Positions 21,432-31,640 of a stretch of 64,000 bases of DNA are shown here, piece after piece. The DNA is from Liolophura sinensis (taxonomy: Eukaryota; Mollusca; Polyplacophora; Chitonida; Chitonidae). Position 1 is the stretch's first letter; each line of letters begins with the position of its first letter. The translations under genes and the position numbers were made by a program. Under the pieces are notes generated by a model. It had not been told where the DNA came from and did not search any database. It was given only the letters and a program-made list of their open reading frames with translations. The stretch covers positions 10,033,504 to 10,097,503 of the forward strand of contig NC_088298.1 of NCBI RefSeq assembly GCF_032854445.1, read 5' to 3'.

Positions 21432-22734
21432 ATAAAAAAAGCAATTGTTAATGTTTAGAGTAGATATGTATTGTACATGTATATGAAAAATACTGTCACA
21501 CACAATAATGTACAGCCCTCAATGATGCATTAGTTGTGCACAGTGGATAGGACATTAGACACCCAAGCAACCATATCACCACTGTTTAATATAAATTTTT
21601 TATGCTTTTTATTTGTTTTTAAACCAATTTTCTTTTCTTTTACAATTGCAGAAAGACACTTCCAGTGGCAACTTCAAGTCAAGACCTGAGAGAGTTCTGC
21701 ATGCTTTGACAGATCCAAACACCAAGCTCTACTGCCTTTTCCTACAAGCAGCTATTCCAACATTCAACACCATGAACCTAGTGCTACAGAGAGAGGAACC
21801 CATGATCCACTTGGTTCACTCTAAGTGTGTCACATTTCTAACCAAGTTGCTGGTTAGGTTTATTACTCCAGATGCCATCACCAAAGCTGAAAACTTGCAG
21901 ACTCTTGACTTCCATGAGAGAAAATTGCAGAAGTCCAGAGAAGATATCGTCATCGGACAAAATGCCAGGTGTTACATGGAGCAGTGCAAGGAACAGGGCC
22001 TGATGACCCCTAAGGACAGAAGCCTGTTCTTTGACAGTGTGAGGAAATACTATGCAACTGCTGCCACTTACATCACTCAAAAATTCCCTCTCAATGACCC
22101 TGTGCTGCAAAACGCCAATGTTGTTAATATCCAGAGGAGAACAGAGGCAAAGTTCTCTGACCTACTATACTTTGTGCATAGGTTTCCCTGTATAATGCCA
22201 GATGATGCCACAGAAGATGACTTGCAGATGGAGTTTCTTATGTACCAGGTAGATCCGCTGCCTTCAGTGGACCCAGACATGAGAATTGACCAGTCTTGGC
22301 ATTTGTTAGGACAGTTAAAGCAACTGGATACCACACAGCCAAAGGTTGTCCCAATATGGGTGTTCCCCTGCTTCAGAATCTAATGATCACAAAAACTGAC
22401 ATGCAAGCCAGAGACAAACCCTGTTTTCAACAAGAGTTTACTGCAGACTTTTTATCAATGGCCAAGAGTGCCACTTACAGGGGTCTTAATTCAATTGAAT
22501 AGAGACAGTCACAGTGTTGGATACTAATTGTTAATACCTTAAGTTTTCCAGTAGTGTTAATCTTCAAGGCGATACAACACCAAATACACACATGACAGAA
22601 GTCTACGGAAAGTGTTTTTGTGGCAAAGGACTTCTTTTTGTATTGGAAAAATAAAGCTTGAAGCATTAAAGAAATTGCTTTGATTTTTTACTTATTTTTC
22701 ACTTCCTCCAGAGTTGGCATATCCACCCACCCCC

Positions 22735-22800
22735 ATGCTGTCCGTGTCGGACTGTCGTCATGACTGAAATACTGTTAAACACGACGTGAAACATCAGTCA
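22735..22800 (+). mobile_element. SINE family B, 3' tail remnant
   Basis: GTCATGACTGAAATACTGTT followed by AAACACGACGTGAAACATCA and a GTCACTCGCCCACTCCC end matches the tail of the SINE B copies at 27.2 and 27.7 kb. It lies inside the hAT element. Confidence 0.6.
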
Positions 22801-22903
22801 CTCGCCCACTCCCATTATGTGGGTGTTAGTGACAGTAAACTACAGATTTTGTTTTCCAGACTACAAATTGGCTTAAGTTGAGGTTGGCATCTCTGCATAC
22901 CAC

Positions 22904-23840
22904 TAAATGAAAGGCAGTGAAACCCCAGGAAGGTAGTAAAAACCGTACCCATAAGCAATCTAGCCCTCTGACACAGCCAAGCTTAATTGTGAAGTGCTTT
23001 TTTTATCACCAAGACCCCTTCTTTGCACAGTTGAAAGAAATATGAAAACTGCTTTGGTTAAGGATAACATCAAATCTGGTGTCTACCTTTGACTGGCTGA
23101 TTCTGTAGCACAGTGTGTGAGTCAGATGTTCTTTGTAGCACCCCAACTTAGCCAGCTGTTACATGTTCCTTATCTGTGGGTTACTTAGTCTTTGTCCATA
23201 TTCACATTTATTACAGAAAAGGGAAATAGTATTAATTAGGAAGGGCATCTACAAAATTAAGTATAAAGAGATAGGACTACCACTAAACACTACTCTACAA
23301 CCCCATTAACACGTTGTTTTGACTAACTTTTGTGTTTACAGTAGCAAAACTTGTCGGACGAAACGAGCCATTGGGGAGGGAGATCCAGCGCTACTGAAAA
23401 AAAAAGTTTCACTTTAACCTTCAAAAAAGAAGTTATCCTAGTTTTAAGCAAATTAGAAGTGTTCAAAGAAAATATCCAAATCTGCTGGAAAGCAGAACTG
23501 AAGCCCAGATCAAGTCCAACTTAACCACATTATGACAAAATTTGAAAATGCAACTTGGGAGAGATTTTTGTGATGCGTGTTGTGCCAGAATGGTCTATTG
23601 ATAAAGTGCCTGTTGTTCAAGTGTGACACTCATCTAAGTGATCTATATGCCTATAGTTTTGATAACATGTTAAATATACAATTGTTTTTTAAACTAAGAC
23701 ATGTTCCAGTTCAGGATTCACGAGATCTACAGGTGTATGTGCCATATATATTGGTTGACATTTCTACACATGCATGTTATACATGTTAGCAGTCTGTGAC
23801 TTTAGGTCAGTGTTATGTGTTGAATGGCAGGATTTGTAAT
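22904..23840. other. Non-coding stretch, nothing recognised
   Basis: No repeat or ORF with recognisable motifs. Confidence 0.45.
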
Positions 23841-23844
23841 GTTA

Positions 23845-24215
23845 ACACCTGTATCTGTTACTGAGTGTGCTTACTGAGGTCAGTAGCTGCACAAGTTAGT
23901 GTAGGGTTTGTGAGATGAATAGCTGCAAATGAGACTGTAGAATCTGAGGTTAACAGTAGTATGCGATATGCTCTATGATCATGAGGTTAGCACATGTATC
24001 TGTAACTGAGTGTGCTTGCTGTGGTCAGTAGCTGCACAAGTCAGTTTAGGGTTTGTGAGATGAATAGCTGCAAATGAGACTGTAGAATCTGAGGTTGAAT
24101 CTAACAGCTGTATGCGATATGCTCCATGAATGAGGTTAGCACATGTATCTGTTACTGAGTGTGCTTGCTGTGGTCAGTAGCTGCACAAGTTAGTGTAGTG
24201 TAGACGAGCAGCTGC
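23845..24215. repeat. Tandem repeat, 145-149-bp unit, 2.5 copies
   Basis: GTATCTGTWACTGAGTGTGC starts at 23851, 23996 and 24145. Each is followed by GTCAGTAGCTGCACAAGT and, in the first two, by ATGAATAGCTGCAAATGAGA and GTATGCGATATGCTC. The third copy stops early. Confidence 0.9.
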
Positions 24216-24319
24216 AAATGCGGCACTGCTAGGCACTCCTTCAGCAGTGTTGTACGCCTTGCCCATGTATCGATATGACGATTTGTGTCGCAGAGTTACT
24301 GTGTTATCTCTTCAAAGAA

Positions 24320-25312
24320 TTTTCATACACAGCTCAAACATAACCTCAAGATAAACTGACGACAGGCCGCATGTCACTGAATATCTACGACCACGATGGC
24401 GTAACAGCTCTGTGTCATTCTACCTGATAGAGGCCGTACAAGGTCTATTTTAAGCCTTTTGGAGATCGTTCCGGTAAATGCTGGGACCAGTGGCGCCATC
24501 TGTGTTGCCAAGTTGTGACAAAAAGGTATTTACTTTCAGGCTTAAAAGCTTAATTAATCCTGTTAGCACAAATATGTATGTAGAACAACGTCGGTAGAAC
24601 AGAAAACATCAGTATGTTAATGTTTTTCACGGCAGAATATGCTATGCATTGCGGAAACATTAGCGGTTCACACCCTATTCCATGTGACGAAAACTGATCT
24701 CTTAGTAATTCCCATATGTTTGCGAATAGCTTTCTTCGTCAGTTCACATTGCATCACTCCTTACAACGGTAACGTTTACCTGTTGGATGTGGTCACTTTT
24801 TCACTGTGCGACATTTTCACACGCACTTACATAAGTGTATATCTGTCCTACATGTCAATGGTTCGAAGTGTAGTACATGCCGAGTAGATTCCTTAAGTGG
24901 GGAGTCCATATTTAGGTTTGAGAGGTTGGTACCACAGATGAACGAAAACTGATCTCTTAGTAATTCCCATATGTTTGCAAATAGCTTTCTTCGTCAGTTC
25001 ACATTGCATCACTCCTTACAACGGTAACGTTTACCTGTTGGATGTGGTCACTTTTTCACTGTGCGACATTTTCACACGCACGTACATAAGTGTATATTTG
25101 TCCTACGTTCCAATGGTTCGAGGCGTAGTACATGCCGAGTAGATTCCTTAAGTGGGGACTCAATATTTAGGTTTGAGAGGTTGATACCACAGATGTAGGA
25201 ACTGCACCTCCTGTGCACAGTCTTCAACAGATGACGATCATACATAGTGCAGTCAAATCTTGCGTGTTTTTGACTATTGCCATATGGGGACATGTATGTA
25301 CACGTTACATAT
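24320..25312. repeat. Long duplicated unit, copy 1, with inner 253-bp tandem
   Basis: Begins CACAGCTCAAACATAACCTC (24328) and ends near TATGTACACGTTACATAT (about 25312). It pairs with 25764-26736. Inside it, GAAAACTGATCTCTTAGTAA starts at 24690 and again at 24943, marking a 253-bp inner tandem pair with CTTACAACGGTAACGTTTAC and TAGATTCCTTAAGTGGGGA at matching places. Confidence 0.9.
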
Positions 25313-25763
25313 ATTTGAAAGGGCATGCCACCGACTTCTAACGAGCAGTAGACTCATGTTAGTATTTATTACTTGGCTTGTTAGATTTTATTACTCGGCG
25401 TTTTGACAATGTTCTAGATAAAATCTATACTTTGAGCATAGTATTTGAGGTGCGGGACAATATGGCCGAAATCGGTGCCTATTGCAGTGGACATAAACAT
25501 GGCATTTTAGGAAAAAATAAACTTATTTAAAGGGCGGTAGGATAGAGTGGGTGTGAAAGTAGACCCAGCCCGTCATATGTACATGAATTAAGCTCAACAC
25601 ATTTATTTTTTGTATAGTGCTACTAGTATAATCTAGGCCTTATCACTATAGAAGGCCGTATATACGGTAATCCAGGGTGAATGTGGCTTGCCTGAATTCT
25701 TGGCATTATTTTTATTATTTTTTTTTGTTTGTTAATACTTCTGTGAAGATGTGATTCCAAGTA

Positions 25764-26736
25764 TGTTCATGCACAGCTCAAACATAACCTCAAGATAAAC
25801 TGACGACAGGCCGGATATCACTGAATATCTACGACCAGGATGGCGTAACAGCTCTGTGTCATTCTACCTGATAGAGGCCGTGTAACGTCTGTTTTTAGCC
25901 TTTTGGAGATCGTTCCGGTAAATGTTGGGAATAGTGGCGCCATCGTGTTGCCAGGTTGTGTCAGTAATGTATTTACTTTCAGGCTTACAAGCTTAATTAC
26001 TGCTGTTAACACCGATATGTATGTAGAACAACGTCGGCAGAACAGAAAACATCAGTATGTTAATGTTTTTGACGACAGAATATGCTTTATAATGGCGAAA
26101 CATCAGCGGTTCACATCTCACTTCATGTAACAAAAACTGATCTTTAGTAATTCTCATAAGTTTGTGAATATTTTTCTTCGTCAGTTCACACTACACCACT
26201 TCTAACAACGGTAACGTTTACCTATTGGATGTGGTCACTTTTTCACTGAGCGACATTTTTACACGCACTTACATATATGTATGTGTCCTACATGCCAATG
26301 GTTCAAAGCATAGTACATGCCGAGTAGCTTCCTTAAGTGGGGACTCAATATTTAGATTTGAGAGGTTGGTACCACAGATGAACGAAAACTGATTTCTTAG
26401 TAATTCCCATATGTTTGTGAATAGCTTTCTTCGTCAGTTCACATTGCACCACTCCTTACAACGGTAACGTTTACCTGTTGGATGTGGTCCCTTTTTCATT
26501 CTGCGGCATTTTCACGCGCACTTACATACGTGTATATTTGTCCTACATGCCAATGGTTCGAGTAGATTCCTTAAGTGGGGACTCAATATTTAGGTTTAAG
26601 AGGTTGATACCACAGATGTAGGAACTGCACCTCCTGTGCACAGTCTTCAACAGATGACGATCATACATAGTGCAGTCAGATCTTGTGTATTTTTGACTAT
26701 TGCCATATGGGGACATGTATGTACACATTACATATG
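25764..26736. repeat. Long duplicated unit, copy 2, with inner 253-bp tandem
   Basis: Same order of landmarks as 24320-25312, about 1444 bp downstream. The inner tandem copies start at about 26131 and 26384. Between the two long units lies a unique spacer (25313-25763). Confidence 0.9.
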
Positions 26737-26739
26737 AAG

Positions 26740-27065
26740 AGTTCAGATGCAAAACCCTCAAAGTCCATGAGATCGATTTTGCTGTCAAGCTAATTTTCAA
26801 TCTAGACCAGTGTGTTAAGTGTATGTACCCTTTTTCATTAAATAAATGATAGGTTAAATGATATTAATAGTTACTGAAATTTGTAGTAAATCTAACATTT
26901 GTTAAGGACATTTATTAAGAGAACTAAGAACGACTTTAGCAGCAAAGGTCTCTAAGTCCATTTTACGTTTTTTTGCAATACCCGCTAAATTCAGTCAGTG
27001 GTTTTGTGGAATCATTCTTATTCAAAATGCAATTAATTTTTATCAAGATTCAATCCTGGGCCAAG
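26740..27065. other. Non-coding stretch, nothing recognised
   Basis: AT-rich flank between the tandem block and the SINE B pair. No motif recognised. Confidence 0.45.
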
Positions 27066-27067
27066 CT

Positions 27068-27306
27068 AGACTCAAAACCAACGGTAGGAGCTGCTGCTGC
27101 TGCTTCGCTTGGCGTTCAGCAACAATGGTTAGACAAGCGACTGGTTGACCCGGTGTCAGTATAATGTGGCTTGGTTGGTGTCTTTGGCAAGTCGTCTTTT
27201 TGAGGCAGCATCAGATAAGAGTCGTGGAAATCTGTCCTGCAACAAGGAGATACCGTCTTCATATGACTGATACACTGTCAAGTAGGACATTAAACCCCAA
27301 TCACTC
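27068..27306 (+). mobile_element. SINE family B, 5'-truncated copy
   Basis: Matches the body and tail of the full copy at 27473-27787: GGTTGACCCGGTGTCAGTAT, GTGTCTTTGGCAAGTCGTCT, GATACCGTCTTCATATGACT, then GGACATTAAACCCCAATCAC. It lacks the tRNA-like head. Confidence 0.8.
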
Positions 27307-27472
27307 AAAAACTTGTCTACTACAATTTCTGTTTAACGAAAGAGCCGCAAGCCATACAAGAGAAAGGTTCCTTTTGTTTAACAGGATAGACTCACTATCA
27401 AGATTGCTTGACGACATTTTGCAAGCCGCAAAATGAATGAGAATAGAGTTCTGGTTCTTACATCTAACTGAC

Positions 27473-27787
27473 GAGCCCGGATAGCTCTTCGGGTAGAGCG
27501 TCTGCCTCTGGTCAGAGAGATCCAGGTTCAAGCATGGGTGGAGTCAAACCAAAACTGGGAGCAGCATCAGCACTGTTGCTTTGTTTTCTAGCTCCGCAGT
27601 AGGGGTTAGATGGTTGACCCGGCGTCATAATGTGACTGGGTGAGGGAGCTTGCTGGGTGTCTTTGGCAAGTCGTCTCGGTGAGGCAACACCTAATAAAAG
27701 ATGGAAATCCGTCATGCCACAAGGAGACACTGTCTTCATATGACTGAAATACTCTTAAACAGGACGTTAAACACGAACCACGCACAA
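27473..27787 (+). mobile_element. SINE family B, full copy, tRNA-Lys-like head
   Basis: The head GCCCGGATAGCTCTTCGGGT followed by AGAGCGTCTGCC resembles the 5' half of a tRNA-Lys, with box A TAGCTC..GGTAGAGC (27482-27499) and box B GGTTCAAGCA (27525-27534). The body is followed by the tail TGACTGAAATACTCTTAAAC and AGGACGTTAAACACGAACC. Transcription would be by RNA polymerase III from the internal promoter. Confidence 0.85.
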
Positions 27788-27789
27788 TC

Positions 27790-28165
27790 TTACCAACAAG
27801 ATGAACACATCTGCCATTTTTATAGGTTTTTTTTGCATTAAAATAAAACTGATTTTGTTTTGAATACAAACTGTCAAAATGCATATTTATTGCATTGGCA
27901 GAATTCAACTCCAACCAATTCATCAATAATAATTAACATCAGGGATTCATTCCCTCTAAATAATGTTTTTCATTCCTTTTTTTGGTGTGTGTGGGGGGAG
28001 GGGGCGTAGCGACTCAGTGCTATTAATAGTTAAAAGAGGGACGGAGGTTTGCTATAAAAAAGCACTGCACAAAGTCCACATAACTAAGCAGGGGTGTCGG
28101 CACAAACGTCAGTTTTTTTCCTCATCACTGCTCTCCATCAGATCTTGCCTCCCATTGCCTTCACC
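27790..28165. other. Non-coding stretch, possible 3' flank of the minus-strand gene
   Basis: Holds no recognised element. A GT/GGGGGAGGGG-rich patch lies near 27985. Confidence 0.4.
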
Positions 28166-28170
28166 ATCCT

Positions 28171-30500
28171 TTACATTTTTAAAGCGTCCTCATAATATCT
28201 ATGAACAGTTTGACCTACACCTAATGAATCCAAAAGTTTTTCAATATCTTGCTTCTTGGCAGGCTTCACATGTGGTGGTAAAATCTCTGGATCAAATTGG
28301 GTCCATCTTTTACCCCTTTTTAACATACTATGTGTGCATAAATCACCGCCAAACAAAGTTTTAAAACCGAGTTTCTCTCCCGTCACCTGCAGGGCTCTTG
28401 CTTCACTTATTTTGAAACTCCGCTGTGTATTAGTAAATTTGCCTGCCTGTGTATTGAAATCGTAAGCTTCCCAATCGACCCAATATTCATGTACTATTCC
28501 GTGTCTCTTTAGAATCTCTATGTACTCGTTTGGCAGCAGAATGGTGTCTACCTTGCGTATGTCCTGCTCAATTCTACCGAACGCGCGGTCAGCGGACAGG
28601 AAGCTGTGCCCACGAACAGAAAAATAATAGTCGATGGATAAATTTGCTAGAGATTTGTTGCGCATAGCAAATAAAATTGCCAGGACATTAATGTTTTTGT
28701 TTTGCCCATAACAGGAATCCGAAAACAGTCGTAGATGGTCAAAATTTTTAGTGATTTAAAGCTGACGCAACCATGTTACTATCTTTTCTGTTCTGATGCT
28801 CAAGCCAAATATAAAGTTGAATGTCCTGTTTTGGCTGTGACTGGCCTCTACCGCGATGTCGTTCAACACCGAAGACATAGAAATACAACTGGCGGGAATA
28901 ATATGTCTGACCAATGGGGGACTTTGGCAATACTTGATTTTCCATAATGTCAAAACATACTGTAAATAAGGTTTCAGTAGTGTTCATGATGTCATAAAAC
29001 CGCCTTGCTCGACGTCTGTGAAGCATGTATAATGCAATCTGTTCCCGCCTCTGGTCATCTGACAGCTCCGGATCCTTACTCTTAATCCGACAGTTCACAC
29101 ATGAGGAATGCACATCTTTTGCTGGGTGCCCAAATGCTAAATTAAAATCATACGCAAAAATACTCCAATAAAGGGAGTGCGACACTTGATTGTGGTTTTG
29201 TTCCAGAAATAGTCGGTGCATTTTTTTCACACTTAGATCAGCAGGAAGATATTTTCGACCAGGAGCCCCCCGCCTGGCATAATGACTAGCACGACATGTA
29301 AATGACTGAGTATGGGTCCGAACCGCGTCCTTCTTCTCAATCATACCCGGCTTTACTCTAGAACCGCCTCGATTTCCTTGACGGATTTGTCCATGTTCAA
29401 GCCAGTACTTCCCGATACCAGTCACTCTGTCACCAGTTACACCTGCGATACAGAAAAAGAAAGAAACGCCTTTATCTATTTCTTATGGGCCTCTAACAGT
29501 AAAATACTTCTGACATGTATTACACTGAGGCTAAATAAAGAAATGTTGTATAGCCACTTATTATTGAAGAGTAAGTAAGTGCATATCACTCGATAAAACC
29601 TTATCTATAGCAGTAACTCATTATTATTTTTTTGGTTTGATGTTTATCGCCTTCTTTAATAATTATTAGTTATTGGTTTATTATTTTTATTATTTATTAT
29701 TAAATTTGGATTTGGGTATATAACTGTCGCATTTAGCCCATTTAGAAAATTTGTACCAATTTCCTGACAGAGACTGGGATTGAACCAGAGCCTCGTGACA
29801 CAAGCCACTTTGACTGCGTTATTCATAAGTTAAACTGCCATCACTGTCATCACTCATTTGGTTTTTCTCTGTATGCTGTACTTTTTGCATCCATACACAT
29901 ATTTTTTAACAATAAATTGACTTAGTCAGGCGTTTAAAAATTCAATTTATTATTAAGTAGGGCCTAATATCTATAGTTCGAGAATAACACCACCAGTACT
30001 TACAAAATATGCTGAGAAAGGAGGCTTGACACACGGGTACAACTTGTTTGTTTTCCGTCAGGACGCTGTATTAAATCGCATAATCTCTGGTCCTTTGTTT
30101 GTCAGCGTCATCAACTCGCTTGCGCCTGCTTCTCACCGGCTGTACATCCATGTGTGATAGAAGAATAGCGTCCTGCTTAACCTTATCTGAGCTTTCATAC
30201 AGCTGTTTGTGTATATAATTTAAGTCTTCATCAGTAAGAGTTGTTGCCATACACATTGTAAGTTTACTGTGTGTACAGGAAATGCGTGACTTCCTGCCAT
30301 CTCCGCAAAGCCGCGCACGTTTCACCACAGAACGGGCTGAATTTTGTGGGTCAGAACGTTTTTTCTTCCCTGCTGTGCGAGAGCAACACTGGCTCATCGA
30401 TATCATCAAAGTTTTCCATGCTCTCAGGACTGGACGTCTGTGGTTGACCAATACCCGAACGAGGAGAGAACTCAGGGGCTTTAACATTAGGTTTAAATGG
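28171..30500 (-). pseudogene. Transposase-like protein (DUF7869-type), at least two exons
   Basis: The 5' exon (about 30500-30004) has a basic start and LTDEDLNYIHKQLYESSD...ILLSHMDVQPVRSRRKR, then an in-frame TAA at about 30075 (after RTRDYAI), before VPVCQASFLSIF and the donor GTAAGT. Exon 3' (29442-28171) contains GIGKYWLEHG, SHYARR, KYLPADLSVKKMHRLFLEQ, SIFAYDFNLAF, SSCVNC, FDIMENQVLP and IGQTYYSRQLYFYVFG. A one-base shift in an A/T run at 28741-28749 then leads to LRLFSDSCYGQNKN and YYFSVRGHSFLSADRAFGR. This order matches a large family of invertebrate proteins annotated DUF7869 (from memory), likely transposon-derived. Asp residues in SDSC and FDIM could be catalytic, but that is inference. 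Confidence 0.6.
29443..30003 (-). other. Intron of the DUF7869-type gene
   Basis: The minus-strand donor T|GTAAGTACT (30003) and acceptor CTGTATCGCAG|GTG (29443) join a TGT Cys codon and keep the frame into VTGDRVTGIGK. The 561 bases are strongly AT-rich. Confidence 0.65.
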
Positions 30501-31640
30501 GTTACTAGTGAAGCGTCGACTGATGTCCTCTTGCAACACCTGGTTGGGAAGAGCGACATGACTAGTGCGGGATAGGGGACGAGCTGTTGACTCGTGTGGA
30601 GCTGTATGGTCTAATATATCAGTTCCACACTCCCCATGATCAGCCCCCTGGGAAACTGGCTGTAGCGGTGCCTCCTGTGATGTAGGCCACTGAAACCGAT
30701 TAGGAGCCACGTCAGATTCAGCAAAAGAGTTAACCTCAGACCTGTTCCACATTTGCCTCTGAGGACAGTGATTCTAAAGGCAGTGAGAGTTTTATCTCAG
30801 ATTCGACACTGGTAGCATTTTTGATGGTTCTAAGCCTTGCTTCTGTCATGATAAGTTCTTCTAGAGTTTTAGCTCGGTCTAATTCGGCTCGTTTTCTTTC
30901 CAATTCTGCTCGTTTTTGTTCAACAACTGTCATATTTTGCAGTTTTGCCTTCAGAGCTGCTGGCTTGGCTTCCACGCTAAGCCCTTGGGAAGCAATGGAC
31001 AACCGGGAACACTTAGAACTTTGCAAACATCGGCTTTTATTCGATGCGACTGACTTTCTATCTGACTGGTCATTACGATTAACTCTCTTATCTTCTCGGA
31101 TCATTGCTTAACTAAACGATGAGTATCGGTTTCGGCGACGTCATGCCGATCGAAAACGTCGCATTTATCGACAAAAGGAAGCATTGTTTGATATCTTTCG
31201 TAGACAGCGGTTACATTTTCCATGCAATGCATAAGCTCATCGCGCGTTCGTTTTAGAACCAAAATATCTGCACGTTCAGGCAACAATACCTCTAATTTAG
31301 TCGCCGGTTTGCGCCATGACGAAACGGCTGACCGGAAGTTCCGCTCAAGTCGGTCTACCCGCCACTCTACAAACTGCTCTGCAGGGGCCTTAGGTCGTGA
31401 GCCAACGGGGCCGACAGGTTCAGAAGTGGATACCTCCCCTTGATTATTTATTACACAAGTTTTGGAGCCTATCTCCCCTTCCAGAGCGTTAAATTGATAA
31501 TCGTTACCTTGTTTCGCTTGTGCCTCTGCCATTGTAACATTGGCCTTCAAAGGTTGCTGAGAACGCAGAATAAGATCACAACAGTATCTGACTAGATCAT
31601 GGCCATATAAAGCATTAAAGTAAATAATACATCTAGGCAA
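30351..31640 (-). pseudogene. Gag-like coiled-coil coding region (BEL/Pao-like?)
   Basis: Three minus-strand frames follow one another. 31640-31101 has LEVLLPERADILVLKRTRDE and AVYERYQTMLP. 31104-30736 has a Ser-rich run, then KRAELERKRAELDRAKTLEE, a strong coiled coil. 30752-30351 has a Pro/Ser-rich spacer with SNPFKPNVKAPEF. This helix-plus-Ser-rich-plus-coiled-coil order resembles the N-terminal part of BEL/Pao gag proteins, but the following DUF1759-like part is missing. One-base shifts at 31101-31104 and about 30740-30752 break it. It may instead be 5' exons of the DUF7869-type gene, with which it is co-oriented and overlaps. Confidence 0.4.

Larger units (their letters stand above)
20943..21651 (+). 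other. Phase-0 intron of the hAT transposase
   Basis: The donor GAG|GTAATC at 20943 and the acceptor TTTTACAATTGCAG|AAA at 21651 both fall on codon borders in the two neighbouring frames, so removing 709 bases joins them without a shift. The intron holds the foldback at 21186-21384 and the palindrome at 21389-21431. Confidence 0.7.
19811..22500 (+). pseudogene. hAT transposase, two exons, frameshifted
   Basis: Starts at ATG 19811. Residues C45, C48, H65 and H71 (CTVC...HIASPKH) form a BED/C2H2-type DNA-binding finger. A one-base shift in the A5 run at 20216-20220 separates this from the next frame, which carries the RNase H-like fold: GIATDGSND (first catalytic Asp), FCSDNANVMMGRNKGV (second Asp), CACHLCHLAA and HTNTRWLSLAASIDRLLKMW. 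Exon 1 ends at 20942 (LTE). Exon 2 (21652 on) starts KDTSSGNFKSR and contains the long insertion-domain helices. Another shift at about 22330-22350 leads to CFQQEFTADFLSMAKSAT and a stop at 22500. The classic hAT C-terminal dimerisation block is not evident. Confidence 0.8.
19448..22903 (+). mobile_element. Complete hAT-superfamily DNA transposon with TIRs and 8-bp TSD
   Basis: Left end CAGAGATGCCAAC (from 19455). Right end GTTGGCATCTCTG (to 22895), a perfect 13-bp inverted pair starting CAGAG as is typical of hAT. CATACCAC occurs at 19448-19455 and 22896-22903: an 8-bp target duplication whose last C overlaps the first TIR base on the left. The element is about 3.44 kb and encodes one plus-strand transposase with an intron (19811-22500). 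A SINE B tail (22735-22800) sits inside its 3' region. The transposase carries frameshifts, so the copy looks inactive unless these are sequencing errors. Confidence 0.88.

Noticed and set aside
27473-27545. tRNA-Lys gene
   Set aside because: Box A and B are good but the 3' half cannot form the acceptor stem and the sequence continues as a SINE body.
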